The translations under genes were made by a program, and so were the position numbers. A stretch of DNA of 62,000 nucleotides from Glandiceps talaboti (Eukaryota; Hemichordata; Enteropneusta; Spengelidae), in NCBI RefSeq assembly GCF_964340395.1, contig NC_135560.1, positions 13,497,598 through 13,559,597 on the forward strand. The letters are read 5' to 3'. Below, in pieces: positions 1 through 20,200 of the stretch; position 1 is the first letter of the stretch; each line of letters starts with the position of its first letter. Below the pieces are notes generated by a model, which worked only from the letters and a program-made list of their open reading frames with translations, was not told where the DNA came from and searched no databases.

Positions 1-231
1 GAAGAAAATCCAGAGAATGAGTCAAATCTAGTACAATTGTCCCAAAATCTTTTACGTCTTAAAATTATTTTAAAAAGTGTAGTGAATATCGAAAAGTTTT
101 GTTACATTGCAGACGAGTACAAGTATAGTGAGGCCAATCAGAGAACCTGGTCCAGTACATACAAATTGAGAATCATTGGCAGTAATACGTCAACGCTGCT
201 AAATTCACTTCATTGGACAAAACCTGGTTAA
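1..231 (+). CDS. possible 3'-terminal exon of a plus-strand gene (partial, weak)
   Basis: A frame is open from the first base to a TAA at 229-231 (76 codons). A good 3' splice site (pyrimidine-rich stretch ending TTGCAG at 107-112) lies inside it, so a terminal exon 113-231 is also possible, opening in phase 1 and reading EYKYSEANQRTWSSTYKLRI and onward to a C-terminal WTKPG. An ATTAAA lies near 470 as a possible poly(A) signal. I recognise no family. In AT-rich DNA a 76-codon open frame can occur by chance, and no upstream exon is visible, so this is only a candidate. Confidence 0.2.
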   Translation, partial: EENPENESNLVQLSQNLLRLKIILKSVVNIEKFCYIADEYKYSEANQRTWSSTYKLRIIGSNTSTLLNSLHWTKPG

Positions 232-838
232 ATCACTGGTTTATGACAGAATTCTCACACGATTTTAGAAAGTATTTTACAGATTTAACGACTGGGATGT
301 TTTGAACAGTGAAACACGTACGTCATATCTGTTATACAGCTCACCAAAGTGATAATTTTCAGTTCTATATGTGAAAAGTTAACCGCTTTAATCATTCATT
401 TGAGTGGACGCACTAAAAGTGAATAGCTTTATTTGTTACATGACACTAAAATCGAAATGCAAAAAATTAGATTAAAAAAATGTGTGCTATGTCGCTCTAA
501 ATGATTTTACATTGTACTATTAAAATCACCAGAATGAAAGTAGTTCATATCTGAAAGAGTGTATTATTTTATATGGCAGATGATCATCAGAAAAAAATTA
601 TCCCTTACCTCGCTTCGCACGACAACTTCAACTGTAGAAGAAAATATAGTTATTATTAACTTTGTCCAACTCAAAAACGGTACTGTATGTTGTTCACAAC
701 AAAACCAACAGAAATTAGATATAAAAGCGAATCCTAATTTTTAGCATTTCATTTCATCAGAAATTCTGTTATTGAAAAAAACAAGCATTACAAGTATTTC
801 GTAAGTTAAGCCAATGGTTTGTATATTGTTCGTTTGCT
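232..838. other. no gene seen; 3' flanks of two possible convergent genes
   Basis: AT-rich DNA without an exon-like frame. It lies between the possible plus-strand terminal exon ending at 231 and the stop codon of the minus-strand gene at 839. A 61-codon open frame at 559-744 has no splice support and ordinary AT-rich composition. Confidence 0.4.
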
Positions 839-7894
<7,056 letters not shown>

Positions 7895-9462
7895 CTGAAA
7901 ACAGCACAAAACGATCTCCCTTAGTTATGATAACACCCAGTGCATCCAACCTCGATGGCTATGTGCATGTACGTGAGTATGGTGATGTAGTAACTAGCAG
8001 TGCCGTGTTTCGTATTAATATGCCCCTGTGAGTACGTATGCTACTTTTGACCCGCACAATCCTCCTGCCATAATAATTGATTTGGTATCGTTCATCAAGC
8101 CTATTGGTGAATTACACATATGGATATACTGAGCGACAACAGTTGCGATGATACAATCAACACGGTGTTTTTACAATTAGATTTTCCAAATATGTTAAAT
8201 CGATCCCTCTCTACTCAAACTCCTTGGTATCGTACAACAGCAGTTATAACGTCAGTGTCAGCTGGTCAAAAAAATATTAAATGTTGATTTGCATATACGG
8301 GGGATCCGTGTCACAAACAAATGAAACCTATCCGCCCTATATACACATATTTATTTGCAAGAGTCTAAATAAACAACCCGTGCTCTCTATATTACTAGTA
8401 TTCTTTCAAAATGTAAACGTAAAGTGAAGATGAGTAAAATATTTTGTTTTCATGGCTGGACAGAGGAATGGAACATGTATTTATAGGGTCATGAATTGTC
8501 GTTCAAAAGTTAGAATACATGTATGATATAACATGGTTTTAATGACCCATTAAACGTTGTTTGGATGAGGTAGTAAGCTTACTGTCAAAAAATACCGAAA
8601 CATGTCTACCGTAGGAAAACTTGAAATAATCAACACGTTTGTATTTGTCAATTTAAAAGAACCCCTTTTGGCAAATTCGGCATATTTTCAAGGATGAACA
8701 TTATTTTACGACTTTTCACTCTAAAATCATCTCAAAGTTTCTGAAAACATTTGTACCTTGTTAGTATTACCACATCCCACCCCTTCCCGTGCAACAGGTA
8801 GTTGTCACATTGCATACATAACTCTGGTTTTCAGCTGAAGCAGCGCTATGTTGACTTTTGCATTTGGGAGTAACTCAAAGCGTTGTGTCATTGAGATACA
8901 ACATTCAATTGAACCTATTAAGTACAGTATAGCTTCCACGTTAACGTATATTCTACATTAGTTTTAACTGTTCATATCATGGTTTCCGTTCTCCTGGTTG
9001 TAATTTTTTGACATTGGCCACTTACACATGACATCTCTAAATGTTTACCATTAAAAGAAATACAAAATTAAAACGAAAGTTGGTAGAAGAATGATCAAAG
9101 AGTTCACCATCTCTATCTGAGAAAAGAGACCAAAGTAGCGGTCCGATTGGGAGGTTTAAAAAAATCGGTCCTGGCTTTTCTTGTACACCAGACAACAACA
9201 GGTGGTTGTCGACCTATGTCAACACACATGTACAATACAATGCACGATGAGAGATACTTATCCCTCCTTCACCCGGCTGAAAAAAAAATTCAGATGGTAT
9301 AAACCAATATTCGGTGGAACAGATAATTTTAATGGTTTTGGCGTTACTATTAGCATAGGGTTAAAAGGGAGTATAGTTCATTGATGTTGCATTTTAATTT
9401 TTGTTATCGCATTATTTTGTGATATTATGTGATTTGGGCATCCCACTGCTGCTACATCGGTT

Positions 9463-9489
9463 TGGGTTAGGGTTAGAGTTAGGGTTAGG
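9463..9489 (+). repeat. short interstitial TTAGGG tract
   Basis: Four TTAGGG-like units in a row, one degenerate (TTAGAG). TTAGGG is the usual metazoan telomere unit; the tract is too short to be a chromosome end. Confidence 0.7.
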
Positions 9490-10852
9490 TACGAAGAACA
9501 TATCAATCAAATCACAACAGACAGCCATACACTGAAGCAATTGTTAGTTGTGCTGTAAGGAGATACAGGAGTGTGCTTCTGGAGCAAAACGGGAACAGTT
9601 GGGGATAATGTTGTGGAGGGGAGTTGTTGACCCCCCCCTCCCTATGTACTTAATGAAGGCTCCATTAAATATGACGCCATTGCTATTATTTACTGTTATT
9701 AGGGCTCTATCACCTGTCACGTGTTTTACGTCTGTTTGTACGAACAGGCTGTCTAACCTTGATGGGTTGCCGCTCTCTATCATGAAGACAACAAAACATG
9801 AAATGGGCATCAAAGTTTATGATGAAACATACAAAAAAACACAAGTATACTTTTCTAATACGGATAAATTCGTGTTTAGTGCAGTGAGATATAAACTTAA
9901 TATTCCCTCGCAAATAAAACGTCAGAGTGACAGACCTGACAACACACCTAAAACTGGTAACTATCATTGAAAAGAGAAATACCAATAACAAATATTAATC
10001 CGATAATATATCTCTACGGTAACCAGCTGAGTTGGACAGATCATTTACAACATTGAGTAAGTGGGACCGTCACAGAGAAACAGAATCTGATTCCTAAAAG
10101 AGATGGTGTTTCTATCAGTTTGCTGATTATATTCGACTCATGGCAGAAATGGGTTCGTTTTAGACTGCAACTTGTATGGTATGATGCACGTACGTAGCCC
10201 AATGCAACAGTTGGTGGTGAAAGCAACATGTGTGATAGCATAAGTATTGTAGTCAATTTTCACGGTTGACTGAACGTTTTGTTGACTATATTGTTAGTAG
10301 CATGAACAGTAGTATAGCTATAATTTCAACTACGGCTGATACAATATGTGTTGCTTTATATGATCCCCTGTCGTAAATGCTTTCTAACAGACAGTTCGTT
10401 CTAGTGGTAGTTATTAATTTCAAATTATTGATGGGATTACTGGGTCATCACTGTGTATCATTACGGTAGTGATGATTGAATGAAATTGACTAATATAAAT
10501 ATCCAACCTAACTGATGAAAACCGTGTCTTCTGGAACAGAGCTGGGAGTAACCGAAATTCGCGTGTACCTCGAATAAAAGAAAACACTAGCATTGCCATA
10601 TTTCTTTGTATGATAATATTATGTCTCTCACAGATCTAGAATAATACTTTGTTCAGATATTTACTGTATCGCATGCAAAGAAAATATAACAATATATGTA
10701 ACGATGTAGATATATTTGTCCCGACAAACGACAGTGTTTCAGGTGACATAGTTTTCATTCTACATCTGACTTATTTCTTCCATCAAAACACGTTCATTCC
10801 ACAACAATACAATGGGTGTATATATTCCAATAATGGCGCACAATGATAAACA

Positions 10853-11171
10853 CCATAACACAACACAACACAGCACAACACAACACAACACAACACAGCA
10901 CAGCACAGCACAACACAACACAGCACAGCACAGCACATCACATCACAACACAACACAACACAGCACAGCACAGCACAGCACAACACAACACAACACGGCA
11001 TGATACGACACGACACTACACAGCACAGCACAGCACAGCACAACACAACAGAACAGAACAGACTGAGAACAGAACAGAACAGAGCACAACACAACACAAC
11101 ACAACACAACAGCACAATATAGCACAGTAAAGCACAGGACATCACAACACTAAAAACAGCACAACACAGCA
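10853..11171. repeat. (CACAA/CACAG)n pentanucleotide array
   Basis: About 320 bases of CACAA and CACAG units with CACAT, CACGA and GAACA variants. All long frames here, both strands, come from the repeat. Confidence 0.95.
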
Positions 11172-12237
11172 AAAACATAGTTGTAATGTTTTTAAAAGCA
11201 TGTACCGGCGCAGTATAATCGTGATATCATAGTTTGATGACACACACACTTCTGATTATACCCGAGATATTACAGGAAAACTTGCAATATTGATGAAACC
11301 AGTAAACAGCAGCCTCCCTCCCCCTTCCAAGAGTCTAGAAAATTTCTACCATCGCCATCAAGTGATTGAACTTACGATAGAAAACCAAACAAATCAATAA
11401 ACCGGGAAAAAAATATCTAAACAGTTAAAAATAAAACACTGACAAACGCATGAACGAAATATCAATATCAACGGATCCATGCAACGAGAAGTACAAGGCA
11501 TTATTAATACATAATTACATGTAAATAGTCACATTACACCATCGGACAAATTTTAGACGAGAGCGTGCCAATCAGTTTCTACTTCAGGTTCAATTCTAAT
11601 CAGTTTCCAGGGATGTGAAAGTTTCCAGACGAAATGGTGATTCGTGAATAAGGATTTTCGGCCGTTGGGGGCAGTATAGTACAGTTGCTTCTCGACCTGG
11701 GCACTTGGCTAGTGAGATATGTTATTTGGGTTTTGCCAGGTGTAGCCAATATACCAAACCATGTATCCAATCACAGAGCAGATAAACACATGCAGGCAAT
11801 GAAAGGCATGCCTATGAACACATGGATTAACTCTGTCATACTGATATAAATTCTAAATTCAATTACTCTTTGATCAGTACGATCATAATTTAATGCGTAA
11901 ACATCATCTGTTGATTGGGTATCATAGATACAAGTAAGAGGAATGAATTGTACTTGGATACACTAGGAAAAAAAAACCCAACCACTTCGGTTCACATTCC
12001 ACAAAAAATAACTATCTGCCTACAAGTACAGGAAGCCAACTACACAAACATCCAGATAGACAGATTGCAAAATTCAAAATGTTTTATTAGTTTGTCAAGT
12101 CTTCAGCCTGCAAGATTGACCAACCAAAGAAACCAAGTCAGTAAATATCAGCACAAATTCCTGTTTGGAAATTTCAACACCCCCCCCCCCCAATTTACAC
12201 AGCCTCTTCTCCAATACCTTGCTGATAAATAGACCAG

Positions 12238-12350
12238 AGTGATGGGGAGAGTTTCAAATTGACATTAGTTCCCAATCTGGTTTATACTTGTGACAGGGAG
12301 AGTTTCAAAGTGACACTAGTTCCTGTTTGGTCCCAATCTGGTTTCAAGTA
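12238..12350. repeat. imperfect tandem duplication, about 55-60 bp
   Basis: The block GGGAGAGTTTCAAA-TTGACA...TAGTTCC...CCAATCTGGTTT occurs twice with small differences (starting near 12243 and 12296). Non-coding. Confidence 0.7.
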
Positions 12351-13210
12351 TAACAGCAACAGATCAAAATCCGAAGAGAACATAATTCTGAAATACATCA
12401 CAATTTAAGTTCTAATTTTACAATTCTATAAACTAGGATGTTTTATTTGTATTAATTATGAGAAATATTTTGTATAAAAACGATTTCTAATATTACATCA
12501 AGACAGTTTATTTTGCTAGGAATATAGAAAAGCTACAAAAAGAGTATAGCTAAGTAAAACTGCTGGTTAATGAAACACTTGCATACAAAGAAAGGCATTG
12601 CAAATCTCCACTTAGCCTCTGGCAAGGCATAAATCTTCATGGCTAAAAATAAAACTGCAAGAGATTGTCTTGTTTTATAGGGCCAAAGTCCAGACCTTTG
12701 CTGTCATCTTGTTAATTTTATTACTACATGGAAACCACTCCTTGATTATGTTCACCAAGTAAATCACAGTGTGAAAAAATACCGAGATATATCCGAGAAT
12801 TTAGTACATGTACATAATTTTCCGGAGTAGGTAATTTGTCAAACTCTTCCTCCTGTGATCACGTCACTGCTGACATGCCAATTAGCGGTACACAAATAGT
12901 CCGACAAAGCTTGTAGATTGAAACAGGTGATATGTTGCTCACAGCATACAAATGTAGGCCTACGAGCACTCCAGGTTTCATGCTCACAGGTTATAGAACT
13001 CTTAGTTGTGTTTCTAGATGTTTCTAGACAGCTCTCTATAATGCTCTATTTAGTACATTTGTACCTGCATCACTCTCATATTTTATCATGTTCAGATAAA
13101 ACATATATATTAGGATATGATTACAATTGTAGACAAAAAATGAACACAAGTATTCATTAGTCTGGTAGATCAAATGCTTTACATAGGTTTTAATGCACAT
13201 TGTCTAAGCT

Positions 13211-13457
13211 GTTCAAAGTTTTTAGCATTAAACTTTCGATCTGTCTTGGTCAACGATCCTCATCAGATTGACAAATAGTCACATAGTTACAGCTGACCAC
13301 TAGCTGATCAACAGAAGGGGGGGGGGGGGGGTTGCACGCCCTAACATCTACAATCAACTGATCATACTGCCACCTAGTGGTCAGTTATAACTATGGAATT
13401 TGTCATTCTGATGAGGAATGTGAACCAAGACAGATTGAATGTATAACAACTTTGAAC
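13211..13457. mobile_element. foldback/MITE-like element
   Basis: Two arms of roughly 85-95 bases are inverted copies of each other. Both outer ends read GTTCAAAGTT on opposite strands, and both arms share ATCTGTCTTGGT, CCTCATCAGA and GACCACTAG. The loop (about 13304-13373) contains a 15-base G run. No coding capacity, so a non-autonomous DNA element is the likely origin (inference). Confidence 0.75.
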
Positions 13458-15334
13458 TACTTGTGTGTTATAACCTCAGTAGTCAAAAAAAAAATTCACT
13501 TTGACACACTTTCACATTGTATGGACCGTTGATAATTCTGTATGGAGAAAATTAAAATGTTCATAAACAAGAACAGCGACATGAAAAGCTTCTCATATAT
13601 CACAGTAACAATGGAAACAGAAAAGTTCTGGACTTCATCCCATCACAACACAACATTGATGATATTGACAAAAAGAAAGAAATAACAAGACAGCAACCTA
13701 TGTACCAAACTACACTGAATCTAATACGCTACTTATAGAGAATATAAAAATATAAAATATTCAGAAACTAACTATTTATGTCTGCGTGAGTTGATTGCTA
13801 CCTTTCCTTCCCATCATGACCTTTGACCCAACCATTTATCCAATGAAATGGCACTGAACATGCAAGTAAATATTATGATTACAAAACAACCATTTCCAGC
13901 AAATATATATTCACTTTTTTTTTGAGTATGGGATTTCACAATGTACACTTGTGTACAGCCTCTGGTGGTGGGCAGTATATGTCTGTTAATACTGACAGTT
14001 GGCTACAAGAAAATGTACAACTTACAGAAGTTACATTGTGCAGTAACGCATATAGGCTTGTTCTGTTTGGTTGTGCAAAAGTAGTCTAATGAATCTATGA
14101 AGGATTCTTTATGTAGCTGTAAACTGTGAACGTGTCTATTTTGGGGCTAAAATTTTTTTTGAGCAAATAGACAATTTTTCCGGCTCCACTTTATTTGGCA
14201 ACAAATTCTGACTATAGTATATTTATAGCCAAATGAATATTACCTATTTAAATATATTTACCTTTATTATTTGTGGATAATCGGAATTTTGCCAGTGAAA
14301 GTGATTCTATTTTTATGCTAATTTATATTTTGGTGTACATGAGGTAAAAAACGACTCTGGTAATTGAAGCTTTGGTTTACTTAGATAGACACAAACTAAA
14401 ACTAAGGTTATATAAGTGGGTAATAGCAGTTCCTCTGTTATGTGATTCTAGTCACCCTGTGATCAAGATAGCGTAAACATTGGAAGTCCCCAAAACAGTA
14501 CACTATAAGTTTATGGAACTGACACTATAATTAAATCAATGTCCATTCAATAGCTTCTCACTGTTGTTTCAACATGTTGCAAAGATTGTTTTAGTTTGTG
14601 TCTATCTTAAAAAACTGAAAGCTCAACTACCAGGGTAATATTAAAGTTCAGAGCCAAAATACATACATTCACTTTAGACATTTTACTAGAGTAAAAGTGT
14701 TAATTGTCCCCAGAATGGTCGACAAGATGGTTGTTGTCATAGTGATAGATGACCCAAAAAAAAGTCATCCTCCTCAGTAAAGAAAATAAATTTACTGAGA
14801 TGTTTTATAACTTGGAAGACAGAGAGTATTTAAATCCATTTTTGAAAGTGATTTGAAATGTAAATTATGAGATTAAAAATACATCGACACTCCGACACTA
14901 CAAACAGAAACAACCCTCAACACATTCAGGGAGAAAACTAAAGATGTATTCACAATTTTTTGCAGCTGAGGGAGCAGATAGTCTATGCTACCTAACTTTA
15001 CATTTTGTAGCCACTAGCAGAAAGGTATTATTTTTTTAGTGCAATTTCTGACATTGACATTTGATACTAGTAACCTGTCCCTTCAGAATTTTGTACATAT
15101 AAGACTGGAATGCATTCAATATATATGATCACTTTCAATTTCAGAAAAAAATACTATTGATCTATAAACATTGCCATAAGTTTGAAATAAACCAGAACCC
15201 AGTTTCCCTATTATAATAGTTTCTCCCTGTTATGATATAATTTTCGAGTGTTTTTAATTTCATATTTGATGTTATCGTATATATTTTCCAAAACTAGCTA
15301 TTATACAAATCAGTTGCCATGGTAACTGCCATTT
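13458..15334. other. 3' flank and probable 3' UTR of OSTF1
   Basis: No exon-like frame on either strand. Downstream of the OSTF1 stop on the minus strand, ATTAAA occurs at 15253-15258 and AATAAA at about 14187-14192 and 14266-14271 as possible poly(A) signals. The true end cannot be chosen from sequence. Confidence 0.4.
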
Positions 15335-17103
15335 TCAGTCTGAGTCTTCTTCATCTCCATATTCATCTGCTATTCTTTGTGGACCTATTGGAGTAAACAA
15401 AACACCAACAGTCAGATCGGAGTAAACAAAACACCAACAATCAGATTGGAGAAAACAAAACAACAGTAAAACTGGAGTAAACAAAACACCAACAGTAATA
15501 TACATAACATAAAGATTCTTCAAAATGTGCAAAGTTACAAAGACAACATGGTATAGTTTTTCATTGGTGTAATTTTCCTGTTTGGTTCTAACACATTATA
15601 TGACACACTTCTGGGTGTGGATGCCGTCAACAGTGTGATATTTTAATTCATCTTAATTTTACTTCATTTGTTTTGTGAAAATGTCAGTTTTGGCAGGCCA
15701 TGGTAATTTGAGAGACATCATTCCACTATTCATTGGAATTGAAACATCTTTTATGAAAAATTCAAGATCCCAGGTGATGACTGAAAGATGAAAAGTGAAT
15801 ACCTAATGTGAACAAATTAATGATACACATCACAAAATGTTGACTTTGTGGACTCTCCTATGCTTCTTCCTGAAAGCTCAGCTTGATCTCTAAAATATGT
15901 CATTATTTCAATCTCTTACACTGTATGAGCATGATAGACTGTCGAAAAGAAAAATTACGTAAAAACTATAATAGCGATGTTTGAACTGACTTTTGAGAGC
16001 AAAACCTTACCTTTTGTGTGTTTTAGCAGAGCAGCTGTGGCTGGCTCTTTAGCTAAATCATACGCCAATTTCTTGTCATTATTTTTCAGGTCTGTTTTAA
16101 CCCCTGAAATGAAAAGGACAGTTGTTATCAATTCAAAGACAATTTCAGCCAGCTGTTAGTTGATACATGTGAATGTTGTTATTACGACAAAATCTAAAGT
16201 TAAACTGGGCTGTGTTTTATTAGCAATTGTGGTATATGACAGTGATTTTCATTGTGCAATGGAGCTAAAAATTCAGTGAGAAATATTTAGACAGAAGTGG
16301 TGCCTACTAAACTCCAATTGGTATTTTTTGGTACTTTTATGTCACAACTGTTGACATTAGACCGTGGATGAAACGCAACCTGTTGCAGAAAGGGAAAGTA
16401 AACAACTGAATTGGATTAATAACACTTGGCACAGCTTGACATGTTAGAAGCACAGAGACTTATATTACATTTCATCCTTTGATAAGAACAGTTTTATAGC
16501 CACTTTACATAATAGTTCACGTTCACAAAGAATTCCAGTTCCCCTGGCATTTCATGTACACATAAAGAGGCCATAAAACTGTTCTTATCAAATCAAGATG
16601 TGTTATACAAGTCTCTGCTGTTCCAACATGCTGTGCCAAGTGATATTAACCCAATTCACTTAAATTGCAGGTGGTATAATTAAAGTATGGTCTACCACAA
16701 TCAGGGTATTTACCAAAACTTAACACTACCCTGTAGTTTCATTCAAATTAAGCCTGATAATGTCCGAGTTCTTACCCTTCTCAAGAAGTAGACTAACAGC
16801 CTCTCTGTGTCCTTTCCAAGCAGCTGAGTGTAAAGGGGTATCTCCCATCTTATTCTGTAGTCAAAACAACAATTCATTTTATCGGTACCTACTACCATCT
16901 GATTACAAGCTATCTATTATAAAACTGACACGTGGCAAATAGTGTGAGGATTATAGTTAACAGGGCACAGTTAGAATTTTATGTTTTATTCCATTGGCTA
17001 TTCCAGTCTCATATGAATATCTAACAACAAAATTCTCCTATACAGAAGTATGGTTTAGTTGTATGTGTGTATGTATGTATGTATGTATGTATGTATGTAT
17101 GTA

Positions 17104-17147
<44 letters not shown>

Positions 17148-17220
17148 TGTGTGTGTGTGTGTATGTGTGTGTGTGTGTGTATGTGTGTGTGTGTGTGTGT
17201 GTGTATGTGTGTGTGTGTGT

Positions 17221-17261
<41 letters not shown>

Positions 17262-20200
17262 GTGTTTTGTGTGTTTGTGTGTGTGTGTGTGAGTGTATGC
17301 GTGTGTGTGTGTGTGTGTGTGCACGAGTGCATGTGTGTGTACACCTTTAGATCAAACTGTAACCATGGCAACAATACTTACCTGTACATTAACTTGTATT
17401 TTGGGTTTTGCCAGTAATGCTTTCATGCAATCTATGTAACCACCATATGAAGCCCAGTGTAAGGGCGTTGACCCTGCCTTGTCAAGTCCATTCACAGACA
17501 CCTGTAGAATAATCAAACAATGATTGGATTAAGAAAACTTTTTAAAACTTTTTATTTTTAAAACATGTTTACTGCTCTCATTCAGTTTGACTATCTACCA
17601 AACAACATAGGTTTTCCCTGGTGGAACTCTAGTTGTCTCCTGCTCTACATAACACTAAATGTATGAGGGTCTGCCCTCACAGGGCTTCTTGAGAGACAAC
17701 CACTTATATACATAAAGAACTGTTTAGTATACATGTAAATAAAGATTATTATACTATACTTACTCCATTGGTTATACATTCATTCATAAAATCAAGATTT
17801 CCTCGTTTGGCAGCTTCATGTAATGGGTTGTCGATGGACTCCATACTTTCCTCCACTGCAATGAGAAAAGTATTCAATAATGTTGAATAATCTACGGTAC
17901 CTTGTAGAAGCTATCCGTGGTAAAACATCAAAGTGAAATTTCACAATTGACTCCAGAAATGGTTCTAAAAATGGCAATATCGATGAGAATTGGGATTTTA
18001 TTTTGATTTTCAAAACTAATAAAACATATTTTTTTCTACTTAAAAACTGTGTGAAACAACTACAATCAAATTTGTCTTTGTAACTTAATAAATAGCAAAT
18101 AATTACAAAGTATGTAAAGTGTAAATCTCGTGCTGCCTGTGGTCTTTTAGTGTTACTGATCATTTTTAAAATGTCATAGAAATGGATGTTCGTTTACACA
18201 CACATATATATAGATATATCTAAGATGTAAAGAAATGGTAGTAAAATAGTGCTATGATCCATCTCAGTTCTATATTTCCAATGGAAAATGTAAACTTTAT
18301 ACAATTGTTTTTAATGTTTGTTTTTTTACAATACGAAGAGTAAATATGATTTAATTACCATAATTACTAGGAATAAGTCCACCCTTCCCTCCACACCTGG
18401 CCTTCCACCAATCAGCATTTTTCTGTAATGAACACATGTAAATTTGATGAAATGCATTGACTTATAAAAGAATTGGACATGGAGCAAGACTGTACATTTA
18501 TCTGTATTACTTTTGTTTCATATGAAGAGTTACATTATGTGTTCACATTATGTGTTCACATTATGTGTTTACATTATGTGTTCACATTATGTGTTCACAT
18601 TATGTTCACATTATGTGTTCACATTATGTGTTTACATTATGTGTTTACATTATGTGTTCACATTATGTGTTCACATTATGTGTTTACATTATGTGTTCAC
18701 ATTATGTGTTCACATTTGTTCACATTGTGTTTACATTATGTGTTTACATTATGTGTTTACATTATGTGTTTACATTATGTGTCATTTTCAAGTGTCAGTT
18801 GTAGCAATTCGAACCTTGTAAACGTTATGTGGAAATTTCATACTTATTTCTAGTCCACAAGTTATTCATGGCTTTCGAATCACTTCTCACATACTGAGAT
18901 GAAATTTCACATTGAAATGAAACCACCCACACAGACAGTAATAACAGCATGTCTTTGTTAATCAATCACAGACTTCTGCCATATAACAAGTTAGTGTTTA
19001 TTGGGGGGGGGGGGGGCAGTTACATAATGTCCAAATATGGTACATTTGTCATATCAGGTCACTAGTTGTATACCATTTAATATGTCATCCTAACAGATTG
19101 GGGTTTACTCATTTGTATGAACAACTTTTGGCACATGAGACTAATTGAGCTAGACGGGATGAAGAGAGACCTTGAGATTTGAAGCCACAGATACTATCTA
19201 GACTAACTCATTTCAAGATAAATATGTAACGAGATGAGCTTAAATGAAGTGTTTAACATGAGTTAAAAATAGCTGTAAAATGGCTCAGTTCCCTCATTTT
19301 GGCTTTATATGTACATACATTTCATGGCCAGGAATGTAACCTAGATACATTATAGAAATAAACGGTAATTACAGAGACTCTAATCGATTAAAAGATATAG
19401 ATAAGGATAGACTAATCCTGTCTGAGTTTGTTAGTTGCATACTTTGAGATCTTTTATATATTTTCTTTGTATAAATATGAACTGGCTGGAGACTTATCTC
19501 AAAATTATCAACAAGAATTCCTACAGTGAGGCTTTATGTTGTCTTGGGATGTTGTTGCATTCATTGCATATCGATAACGCAAATAATTGTCAGGAAAGAA
19601 CTTTACATTAACTTTGCACTGTTATGAATCTGGGTACATTTCTTTGCAATGTATGATAATTTTGGGAACTTTTACGGTTCATATGTATAGCCACATAACA
19701 CTAATAATGGTTTATTCATAATAAAAAAAAATGTAAAAACTTGAAGGATATAGAATTAATTTAAATAGAGAAAATAAACAGTTAATAAAAATGTTACCAT
19801 GGATATACTTTACGTACCATATCAAGAATATACAAGACGTCTCCTTCATCAAAACTCAATTCATCATCCTGTGTGACGACGATGGAGAAAAATATACATA
19901 ATTATTCTAAAAAAGATTACAAACTTGGCAAAATTGCGATCATTATCCATCTCAGTTTAAGATGATGTATTTGCATACAATGGGATCATAGTGTACCATA
20001 AGCTGAATTCTTTTCATTATTACATATGTACCAGAGATTACTTGCACTGGTGTACATGCATACTAGTGGTATTTGCACTGCATGCAATACTGAAAACATT
20101 ATAGCATACCTTGATGCAAATGATATGCAAATGAAGATGTGATTGATTATTCTACACAAAGGTGTGTGCTTGCATTATTATTTTTATGGCAATTTGTTGC

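Larger units (their letters stand above)
7895..12900. other. no confident gene; intronic or intergenic DNA
   Basis: This lies to the right of the last recognised exon of the unrecognised minus-strand gene and should hold its earlier exons unless they are beyond OSTF1. Two stretches have good minus-strand 3' splice sites but weak donors: 9064-9116 (hydrophobic frame, MVNSLIILLPTFVLI) and near 9220-9284 (after a T-run and CAG). Neither is strong enough to call. A plus-strand 140-codon frame (9548-9970) has no splice or homology support. The rest is AT-rich with simple repeats. Confidence 0.4.

Noticed and set aside
9548-9970. 140-codon plus-strand open frame
   Set aside because: Both strands are open over most of it, there is no ATG/splice context or recognisable domain, and chance frames of this size are expected in AT-rich DNA.
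10783-11178. 131-codon minus-strand Cys/Val/Leu-rich frame and plus-strand Thr/Gln/His frames
   Set aside because: Produced by the CACAA/CACAG pentanucleotide array; open in several frames at once.
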